64,000 nt of DNA from Pontibacter liquoris (GTDB lineage Bacteria; Bacteroidota; Bacteroidia; Cytophagales; Hymenobacteraceae): positions 1,488,001-1,552,000 of the forward strand of contig NZ_JALEBG010000001.1 in the NCBI RefSeq assembly GCF_022758235.1, read 5' to 3'. The notes under the pieces were generated by a model, which worked only from the letters and a program-made list of their open reading frames with translations, did not search any database and had not been told where the DNA came from. Each line of letters opens with the position of its first letter. Position 1 is the stretch's first letter. The position numbers and the translations under genes were made by a program. Below are positions 18,196 through 25,286 of the stretch, piece by piece.

Positions 18196-18897
18196 ATGAA
18201 TATTCAGTATTTTGATACCTACGATGCCATGAGCCTGGCCGCGGCGCAAATGGTTTATACTTCGGTGCAGGCCAGGCCCGATCTGTTGCTTTGCGCGGCA
18301 ACCGGCAACTCGCCCACGGGTTTATACTTGCAGCTGCAAACCCTGAAGGCAGAAGAGAAAGGGGACTTCAGCAAACTACGCGTGGTGAAACTCGATGAAT
18401 GGGGCGGCCTCAGTTCCGAACACCCGGCTACCTGCGAATATTATTTGCAGCACTACCTGATCAAGCCGCTGGGTATAGCCAAGGCCCGCTATTTCGGGTT
18501 TAATGCCGACACGCAAGCCCCCGAGCAGGAATGTACCCGCATGCAGGCGCAGCTGGCGGCGATTGGCCCGATCGATTGCTGCATTCTGGGGATGGGCGTG
18601 AATGGGCATATCGGGCTGAACGAACCGGCTGAAAAGTTGGTGGATCACTGCCATATGGCGCAGCTGGCTGCCTCCACCCTCAATCATACGATGGTAAATG
18701 GCCTGGAATCGAAACCGCGCTATGGCATGACGTTGGGGATGCAGGATATTCTGGCAGCACGGCATCTCATCCTTATAGTAGTAGGCGCCGGCAAGGAAAA
18801 GGCCACCCGGCAGCTGACCGCCGGAAAGATCACAAACCAATACCCGGCTACGCACCTCTGGGCACACCCCAGGGTAGATTGTCTGATAGTAGGTTAG
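18196..18897 (+). CDS. NagB/RpiA-fold sugar-phosphate isomerase/deaminase
   Basis: 233-residue protein of the glucosamine-6-phosphate deaminase / galactosamine-6-phosphate isomerase / 6-phosphogluconolactonase fold. It shows ATGNSPTGLYL near residue 35-45 (phosphate loop), VVKLDEWGGL with Asp67-Glu68, and LGMGVNGHIGLNEP with His138, the ring-opening histidine. It is shorter than typical NagB (about 260), closer to the AgaI-like branch. It starts 37 bp after the Gfo gene and probably closes the operon. Its presence suggests that an amino sugar, or a phosphorylated product, is processed by the locus. Confidence 0.85.
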   Translation: MNIQYFDTYDAMSLAAAQMVYTSVQARPDLLLCAATGNSPTGLYLQLQTLKAEEKGDFSKLRVVKLDEWGGLSSEHPATCEYYLQHYLIKPLGIAKARYFGFNADTQAPEQECTRMQAQLAAIGPIDCCILGMGVNGHIGLNEPAEKLVDHCHMAQLAASTLNHTMVNGLESKPRYGMTLGMQDILAARHLILIVVGAGKEKATRQLTAGKITNQYPATHLWAHPRVDCLIVG

Positions 18898-18911
18898 TTT
18901 ACATCATGTTG

Positions 18912-18946
18912 CCGGTTTATACTTCAGGTGAAAGTATAAAAGCCGG
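18912..18946. terminator. Bidirectional hairpin between convergent genes
   Basis: TTTATACTT (18916-18924) pairs perfectly with AAGTATAAA (18932-18940). The stem extends through CCGG/CCGG with a 2-nt bulge, and TTT follows. It sits between the convergent NagB-like and glpD stops, so it probably terminates both. The core of the stem is the AAGTATA heptamer that is over-represented throughout the window. Confidence 0.6.
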
Positions 18947-18996
18947 TTTGCATGTAAGCCCGGATAACAGGGTTTAGGAGGACCGGCGCTAGAGGC

Positions 18997-20559
18997 TTAG
19001 CTGATCAGGTATCCTGCTGCCAGTTGCCTGAATTCCACGATCTCCCGTTGCGCCCAGGCCTCATCTTTCCCCAACGCTGCCCGCATGATCCCGGCTACGG
19101 AAGGGGCCATTTCCTGCGCAGCCCGCGCGTCCAGGAATAAGATGCGCATTCTCCGGGCCAGTACATCTTCCACCTTCATCGCCATTTCTTCTTGCACCAT
19201 CCATACTACTTCTGCCCGGGTATGTGGGTAGCGTGGGTGTAGCAGTTGTGCCAGGGCGGGTTGCTGCGCAATGAGTTGCTTGATGCCGGCAGCGTCGCTA
19301 CCGTATACTGCCAGGTGCCCTTCTTCGCTGCTTTCTGCCGGGTAGCCATGCAGCCGGATGGATGAGGAGCGGCTGGGCGGTAAGCGCAGGTGCTGCAGCT
19401 TGATCAGTGCATCTACCGTGTCCTGGCCCATCTGCCGGAAGGTGGTCCATTTGCCGCCGATGATCGAAATAAGGTGACTTTGGCTTACAAGTACCTGGTG
19501 ACTGCGGGATATTTCTTTTGTTTTGCGGCCATTTGCATAAACAGCTGCCAGCGGGCGAAGGCCGGCAAATGCCGCCAGCACATCGCTGCGGGAAGGAGGC
19601 TTTATGAGGTAGGCAGCGCAATTAGCAAGTATAAAATCGATCTCCAGCGCCAGCGGTCTGGGCTCTAGCTGCGGTTGTTTGAGCGGGATGTCGGTAGTGC
19701 CCAGCAACAGCTTGCCCTCCCAGGGTATGCCAAAGAGCACGCGGCCATCGGTGGTTTCCGGAATCAGAAGCGCCTCCTCTGACCCGAGAAAGGAAAGGTC
19801 CACCACCAGGTGCGTGCCCTGGCTGGGCGTAATGGAGGGGGTGGCAGCGGGGTTATCCATTTGCAGGATACTGTCAGCAAACACGCCTGTCGCATTTACT
19901 ACGGCCTTCGCTTTGATGGTATACTGCTCTTGGCTGAGCTGGTCCCGGGCGGTAACGCCGTTCACAAGGCCGCTTTCTTCATGGGTCAGGGCCGTTACTT
20001 TCATGTAATTCAGCAGGCATCCGCCCAGCTCATCGCAGGTACGGGCTACGCTCAGGGCCAGGCGTGCATCATCGAACTGGCCGTCGTAGTAGCGCACGCC
20101 TCCTTTCAGCCCCTGCTGCCGGATAGTAGGAAGCGTTTGGATGACCTTTTCTTTCAAAAGCCATACCGACCTACCGATACCCAAGCTGCCGGCCATCAGA
20201 TCATACAGCTTTAGACCCAGCGTATACATCAGCTTCTCCCGGAAGGTATAAATGGGGATGATGAAGGCCTGTTTGTGGCACACGTGCGGGGCATTCCGCA
20301 AAAGAAGGCCGCGTTCGCGCAGCGCTTCCCGCACCAACCGTACGCGGCCCTGCGCCAGGTAGCGCACGCCGCCGTGTAAAAGCTTGGTGCTCCGGCTGGA
20401 GGTGCCTTTAGCAAAGTCCGCTTCCTCCAGCAGCACCACCGACAATCCCCTGGAAAGTGCATCCAGGGCCACGCCTAAGCCGGAAGCACCACCCCCGATC
20501 ACTGCCACGTCCCAGACCCGATGGTTACGTAACGCAAGCAAGCCCTTGTTCCTGTTCAC
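18997..20559 (-). CDS. glpD: Glycerol-3-phosphate dehydrogenase (aerobic)
   Basis: 520-residue FAD enzyme oxidising sn-glycerol-3-phosphate to dihydroxyacetone phosphate, feeding electrons to quinone at the inner membrane. The N-terminus has the FAD motif VAVIGGGASGLGVALDALSRG and the GlpD signature FAKGTSSRSTKLLHGGVRYL. Further conserved blocks are TPSQGTHLVVD and GGKWTTFRQMGQDTVD, and a C-terminal alpha-helical domain follows. The start is a GTG at 20559, chosen because the FAD motif begins 20 residues later as usual. It is transcribed in the same direction as the APC permease upstream (103 bp gap). No GlpK or GlpF is in the window. Confidence 0.93.
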   Translation of the reverse strand: MNRNKGLLALRNHRVWDVAVIGGGASGLGVALDALSRGLSVVLLEEADFAKGTSSRSTKLLHGGVRYLAQGRVRLVREALRERGLLLRNAPHVCHKQAFIIPIYTFREKLMYTLGLKLYDLMAGSLGIGRSVWLLKEKVIQTLPTIRQQGLKGGVRYYDGQFDDARLALSVARTCDELGGCLLNYMKVTALTHEESGLVNGVTARDQLSQEQYTIKAKAVVNATGVFADSILQMDNPAATPSITPSQGTHLVVDLSFLGSEEALLIPETTDGRVLFGIPWEGKLLLGTTDIPLKQPQLEPRPLALEIDFILANCAAYLIKPPSRSDVLAAFAGLRPLAAVYANGRKTKEISRSHQVLVSQSHLISIIGGKWTTFRQMGQDTVDALIKLQHLRLPPSRSSSIRLHGYPAESSEEGHLAVYGSDAAGIKQLIAQQPALAQLLHPRYPHTRAEVVWMVQEEMAMKVEDVLARRMRILFLDARAAQEMAPSVAGIMRAALGKDEAWAQREIVEFRQLAAGYLIS

Positions 20560-20662
20560 AGTGGTAATGGGTGCGTATTAAGTAGCTTTCAGAGATTTGT
20601 ATTTTAAAGCTTAAAATCAAGAATTTGCATACAAAGTCCTGATTTACTATGGGTAGTGTAGG

Positions 20663-22087
20663 TTATGACAGCACCTTGTCTTCAGCGGGTATCTGCGGCT
20701 GAGGATGCTTCTTTTTAAACCACCAGTACATTGGCACGCCGGTTAACATCAGCACCATACCGATGCCTGCCTCCCGTGGTCGGACAAAGATCGTATTAAA
20801 GAAAAGGGCAGCGCAGAAAAGCACCATGATAGCAGGCACGACCGGGTAGCCCCATACTTTGTAGGGCCGGTGCGCGTCAGGCATTTTCCTGCGAAGGATG
20901 AATACACCCAGCGTGGTGGCGCCATAAAAAATAAACACGGCAAAGATGATCATATCGGTCAGCTGGTCGAACGTACCGGATAGCACGAGCAGGCAGGCCC
21001 AGATGCCCTGGTAGCGGAGGGAGGTAGCCGGCGCCTTCGCCTGGTTTAAGTCAGCTGCTTTGGAAAAGAACAAGCCTTCGCGCGCCATGGCAAAGTAGGT
21101 GCGGCAACTTGCCAGGATCGTGGCGTTGGTACAGCCCAACGTGGTGACAAGAATGAGCAAAGAAATAAAAACCGCACCTCCCTGTCCCCAGAAACTTTTA
21201 ACGGCTTCTACTGCTGCGATCTGGTTTCCTGCTTTATGCACCTGCTCCAGCACCGAGGTGGGCAGCAACGACAGGTAAGTTAAATTCACCAGCAGGTAGA
21301 TGGCCACAACCGTCAGCACCCCAATGGTGATGCCCTTTGGAATGGTATGGTTGGCATCTTTGATCTCGCCGCCCATATACCCGATGGCCGCCCAGCCCTG
21401 GTAAGCCCAGAAGGCCGACAGCATGGCCGTGAAAATAGCGCTGAACGTGATGGGAGCAGCAGCGGCAGGCGCAAGCTCGAAGGCTGTAGCTACATCGGCC
21501 TGCGGGCTGCCAAGCCCAAAAAAGATGATGATACCGATGCCGGCGAACACCAGCAACAGAATAGCGGTGCTGAGCCAGGCACTGGTTTTAACACCTTTGG
21601 CATTGATCCACGTCAGCAGCACGATCAGGAGGATGGCGACCAGCTTGACAGGAAGATCGGCAAAAGGATAGAAGATGCCCCCGATAGAGACATCAGCCAG
21701 CGACCCTAAAACGGTAGGCAGCGGCACAATGCTATTCAGGGACTGGGCAAAAATATAGGCCAATGACGAAATGGCGGCCGTTTGTATAACCGTGAACAAA
21801 GACCAACCAAAAAGGAAGGCAAAAAACCGGTTATAGATGCGTTTGTAATAGGTATACTCGCCGCCCGTATCGGCCAGCAGCCCGGCCACTTCGGCATTGC
21901 TTAATGCTCCGAACAGGGAGATGATGCCCGCCAGCAGCCAGCAGATCAGCACCCAACCAGGCGAATGAAGTTCCGCGGCCATTGGGGCCACTTTCTTATA
22001 CACCCCCGAGCCGATAATATTACCTATCACCACCACTATCACCAGGCGCAAGCCCAGGGACCGGCTAAGTTGACTGTTCTTGCTCAT
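20663..22087 (-). CDS. APC superfamily amino acid permease
   Basis: 474-residue inner membrane transporter with about 12 hydrophobic segments. The APC signature VVIGNIIGSGVYKKVAPMA is in the first helix, followed by GGEYTYYKRIYNRFFAFLFGW (start of helix 3), the LAT/SteT-type arrangement of amino acid exchangers. Length is normal. The substrate cannot be read from the sequence. It lies upstream of glpD on the same strand with a 103-bp spacer, probably separately regulated. Confidence 0.88.
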   Translation of the reverse strand: MSKNSQLSRSLGLRLVIVVVIGNIIGSGVYKKVAPMAAELHSPGWVLICWLLAGIISLFGALSNAEVAGLLADTGGEYTYYKRIYNRFFAFLFGWSLFTVIQTAAISSLAYIFAQSLNSIVPLPTVLGSLADVSIGGIFYPFADLPVKLVAILLIVLLTWINAKGVKTSAWLSTAILLLVFAGIGIIIFFGLGSPQADVATAFELAPAAAAPITFSAIFTAMLSAFWAYQGWAAIGYMGGEIKDANHTIPKGITIGVLTVVAIYLLVNLTYLSLLPTSVLEQVHKAGNQIAAVEAVKSFWGQGGAVFISLLILVTTLGCTNATILASCRTYFAMAREGLFFSKAADLNQAKAPATSLRYQGIWACLLVLSGTFDQLTDMIIFAVFIFYGATTLGVFILRRKMPDAHRPYKVWGYPVVPAIMVLFCAALFFNTIFVRPREAGIGMVLMLTGVPMYWWFKKKHPQPQIPAEDKVLS

Positions 22088-22342
22088 ATGCTATTCTCTT
22101 TGGGGTATACTTGTTAAAAGCCCAATAAGATAGAACAGAAATAAACGAAATCATACCGGCAGCCCTGGAAATTATATTTACAAGCACATAAAAATTAGCA
22201 GCAAACGGGGAGAAGCGTAGTGGAGCAAGTATACGCTGCTAGTGGAAATGGTAAAAAGGAGATGGAAGCGTTCTGAAATGCGGCCGTTTTTAAACTTGCC
22301 CGGAACGGGCAGGCAAGTATAAAAGCTGCCGCTACTGTTCTT

Positions 22343-23050
22343 TTATAGTGCCTGCAGCTGGTTAATGGCCCTGATCTCGTTCTCATTTAACGGGCGCCAT
22401 TCCCCGGCCTTAAGGTCACCTAGTTCGAGGCTTGCCATGCGCAGGCGCACGAGCCGCTCTACCTGGTAGCCCAGCTTGTAGCACATTCTCCTGATCTGGC
22501 GGTTAAGGCCTTGGGTAAGGATGATTTTAAAGCTGGTGGCGTCTACCTGCGCTACAACGGCGGGGCGTGTTCTTTGGCCCATGATCACGATGCCGGCAGC
22601 CAGCCGGGCAATTGCTTCCTCGGTTAAAGGTTTATCTACCGTCACGAGGTATTCTTTTTCCTGGTGCCTTTCCGGGTGGCTGATCAAATCAAAGATCTTC
22701 CCGTTGTTGGTCAGCAGCATCAATCCTTCCGATTCTTTGTCGAGCCTGCCCACGGGGTAAACGCGCTCCGCCAGATTTAAAGCATGCAGCAGGTTATCCG
22801 CGATCTGCGGGTTGAGGGTTGACTCGATGCCACGGGGTTTGTAATAGGCCAGGTAAATAAAGGCTGTAGGCTCCTTGATGATTTTATCCGCTACACTTAC
22901 CCTGTCTTCGGGCTGCAGTACCTGGTGCAGCCTGCCTATTTCACCGTTTACCAGCACCTTTCCTGCCAGTATAGCCTGGATCGCTTCTTTGTTCGAAACC
23001 CGCATCTGCTGCACAACAAAATATTTAAGCGAAGAGGTAAGGACTGTCAT
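22343..23050 (-). CDS. RluF/RsuA-family 23S rRNA pseudouridine synthase
   Basis: 235-residue RNA-modifying enzyme. It has an N-terminal S4-like RNA-binding domain (MRVSNKEAIQAILAGKVLVNG, about 16-60). The catalytic domain contains the RsuA/RluF motif YPVGRLDKESEGLMLLTN, with Asp104 as nucleophile, and the late conserved block LTQGLNRQIRRMCYKLGY. YYKPRGIESTLN resembles the RluF (U2604) branch more than RluB/E. It is a single gene, and no obvious hairpin follows it. Confidence 0.9.
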   Translation of the reverse strand: MTVLTSSLKYFVVQQMRVSNKEAIQAILAGKVLVNGEIGRLHQVLQPEDRVSVADKIIKEPTAFIYLAYYKPRGIESTLNPQIADNLLHALNLAERVYPVGRLDKESEGLMLLTNNGKIFDLISHPERHQEKEYLVTVDKPLTEEAIARLAAGIVIMGQRTRPAVVAQVDATSFKIILTQGLNRQIRRMCYKLGYQVERLVRLRMASLELGDLKAGEWRPLNENEIRAINQLQAL

Positions 23051-23095
23051 GGGAAGCGGGAGAGGAGATTAAAAGCGGCCGTTTTTCTGCAAAAG

Positions 23096-23103
23096 CAAAT
23101 TTA
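23096..23103 (-). promoter_or_regulatory. Possible -7 box for the pseudouridine synthase
   Basis: Read on the minus strand this is TAAATTTG, an exact TAnnTTTG match about 46 bp upstream of the ATG at 23050. No TTTG is visible at the -33 position, so only half of the promoter is supported. Confidence 0.35.
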
Positions 23104-23210
23104 AGGGAAGTAAAGGAGAATACAGCTGCTGTCGTGGTTTATACGATCTTCTAAGAAGTAATCCAGGACTTTAGGATGCATGCTTACTAAAAAGAGCTTT
23201 TGAAGTATAA

Positions 23211-23954
23211 CTAAACCCACCGGTTGAGAAACTGGTTAAAAGCTTCCTTGTACTGGTCGCTAACGGCAATGTTGGTATCGCCCAGCTGTACTTTGTTGCG
23301 CGAAACAGCGGTGATCTTATCCAGCGCCACAATGAATGAGCGGTGAATACGCATGAACCTGCGGGCCGGTAGCTTCTCCTCGAGTGCTTTCAGGCTGGTG
23401 AGCGACAAAACGGCTTTGGGACTGCTTTCCAGGTGCACTTTCACATAATCCTTCAATCCTTCGATGTATAGAATATCGTTAAAAGCAATGCGCACTAGCT
23501 GGTACTCCACTTTCAGGAAAAGGTATTCTTCTTCCGGGGCTGCTGCCGGCGCGGCCAGGGCCGGCGCCGGTTTTCGGGTGAGTTCGGCATAGGCCTGTGC
23601 CTTGGTGGCCGCTTTCAGAAAGTCCGCATAGTTGAAAGGTTTTACCAGGTAATCCAGGGCGGCCACCTTATATCCTTCCAGGGCATACTGGCTGAAGGCG
23701 GTGGTGAAGATGATGCGGGGGCCGCTGCCATAGGCGCCTTTGTCCAGTACCCGCGAGAGTTCGATCCCGCTCAGGTCCGGCATCTGAATATCCAGAAAGA
23801 CCACATCCACCGGCTGCTCATACATCCCTCGTAAGGCTTCTACCGCACTGGCAAAACGCCCCACCAGCCGCAGGAAAGGCGTCTGCTGGATAAAGGTAGC
23901 GATCAGGCCCAGGGCCAGCGGTTCATCATCTACGGCAATGCAGTTCAGTATCAT
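23211..23954 (-). CDS. LytTR-family response regulator
   Basis: 247-residue cytoplasmic DNA-binding regulator. The receiver domain (1-120) has the acidic pair Asp9-Asp10, phospho-acceptor Asp55 in VVFLDIQMPDLSG, and the conserved Lys in YLVKPFNY. A short Ala/Pro-rich linker (PAPALAAPAAAPEEE) leads to a LytTR DNA-binding domain from about residue 145 (YILYIEGLKDYVKVHL-type segment, RFMRIHRSFIVAL). Its start overlaps the stop of the histidine kinase by 4 bp (ATGA), so the two are translationally coupled. The divergent TonB receptor 260 bp from the kinase start is a natural candidate target. Confidence 0.93.
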   Translation of the reverse strand: MILNCIAVDDEPLALGLIATFIQQTPFLRLVGRFASAVEALRGMYEQPVDVVFLDIQMPDLSGIELSRVLDKGAYGSGPRIIFTTAFSQYALEGYKVAALDYLVKPFNYADFLKAATKAQAYAELTRKPAPALAAPAAAPEEEYLFLKVEYQLVRIAFNDILYIEGLKDYVKVHLESSPKAVLSLTSLKALEEKLPARRFMRIHRSFIVALDKITAVSRNKVQLGDTNIAVSDQYKEAFNQFLNRWV

Positions 23955-25024
23955 GCCAGGTGCAGCGTTAAGTTTACCAGGTATTCCTTTTCGGGTGTTC
24001 TTTCGGTTATAGCCAAGGTATAACGGCCCGGGTAAAGCAGGGCCAGGCGCCTGTTGGTGTTGGCAAGCCCGATGCCGCTGCTCTCTTCCAGCACTACGCG
24101 CTTATCGGGCAAAAGCGTGTTCCGAACCTCCAGGGCCACCACCTGCTCCTGCTGCGTAATTACAATGTGAATGTTGCTGGGCAGCAGTGCGCTTACCCCG
24201 TGTTTGAACGCATTCTCGACAAACGGCAGAAACAGCATGGGCGCTACGGGTACGTCATGCAGGGGGCAGGGCTGCTGAAAGGTGACCGTCACTTTATCGG
24301 TCAGGCGCAGTTTCATCAGGTGCACATAGTCCTGCAGGAACTCTATTTCTTTGCTCAGCAGCGCGGTGCCCGCCTGTGTTTCATAAAGTACATAGCGCAT
24401 CATCCGCGACAAAGTATGCAGCGCTTCGCGCGACGATTCGATGTTGATCATCGTGAGCGCATAAATGCTGTGGAGGGTATTAAAAAAGAAGTGCGGGTTT
24501 ATCTGCGCCTTCAAAAAGGAGAGTTCGGTGTTGATCCGTTGCTGCTCGAGTTCCTGCCTGGCTTCGGTGTCTTTCTGCCATTTCTGTACGGTTTTGATGC
24601 TGGTACTGATCCCCAGCACCAGCAAGGTGGCCAGCAACATGACCGGGTTCACAAACGAGCCACCCGGATGAGAGCCCTTGAGCTTACCCGGGTTAAAGGC
24701 CTGGAACATCAGTTCGGGGAGGTTCAGCCACTCGTCGATGAGCGTACTTGCCAGCATAACGGTCGCAAAAGCGCCTAGCATAGCGGCCGTAAACCATCCT
24801 ACATGGTTCTGAAACAACAGGCGGGGCACCAGCACCAGCGTGTTGAGGTAAAAAAGGCCCGCCCAGAGCATAAACACCAGGCTTTGCTTAACCCAGAACT
24901 GCGGCGGGAGCCGGATATCCCAGGCAAGCGGCTGGCACAGAAGCAGCAACAGCCCCAGAAGGACCAGTAGCTGAATCAGAAGGTACCCGTTGCGATATAA
25001 GAAAGAGTTTGCCATTAGCGCCAT
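23951..25024 (-). CDS. LytS/YehU-type sensor histidine kinase
   Basis: 357-residue inner membrane kinase of the PF06580 family. Four hydrophobic segments fill the first 145 residues (about 13-32, 47-70, 76-97, 126-142). A coiled linker follows, then the phospho-acceptor motif AQINPHFFFNTLHSIYAL with His178. The ATPase domain is recognisable from FVENAFKHGVS and SGIGLANTNRRLALLY. It forms a two-gene operon with the LytTR regulator. No extracytoplasmic sensor domain of size is present, so the stimulus may be membrane-derived. An alternative start three codons in (25015) is equally possible. Confidence 0.92.
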   Translation of the reverse strand: MALMANSFLYRNGYLLIQLLVLLGLLLLLCQPLAWDIRLPPQFWVKQSLVFMLWAGLFYLNTLVLVPRLLFQNHVGWFTAAMLGAFATVMLASTLIDEWLNLPELMFQAFNPGKLKGSHPGGSFVNPVMLLATLLVLGISTSIKTVQKWQKDTEARQELEQQRINTELSFLKAQINPHFFFNTLHSIYALTMINIESSREALHTLSRMMRYVLYETQAGTALLSKEIEFLQDYVHLMKLRLTDKVTVTFQQPCPLHDVPVAPMLFLPFVENAFKHGVSALLPSNIHIVITQQEQVVALEVRNTLLPDKRVVLEESSGIGLANTNRRLALLYPGRYTLAITERTPEKEYLVNLTLHLA

Positions 25025-25286
25025 TAATATAGCATAATAAGGTCATAAAGCTACGGGTATACTTTTACTAATTCCTTTCTGATCTACAGGTTACGTGGTT
25101 TTGCCGATCGCTGCCCGCTGTTTTACCGATGACTTAGATAGCCTGCCAGTTGGAAAGCTGCCGGCGCCGGGTCATCGGCTAATATTTGCCGCCGGTCGGT
25201 GTTTGGCAGTAGCCAGTCTATTCTGTTTTTTTGTCTGAAAGGAAAGAAGTTGTTTTGTTCAGTTTTGCAGATTAAATGTAACTGAC

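Noticed and set aside
19310..20214. Plus-strand frames within glpD
   Set aside because: GlpD is complete with all its motifs on the minus strand. The opposite frames are shadows without homology.
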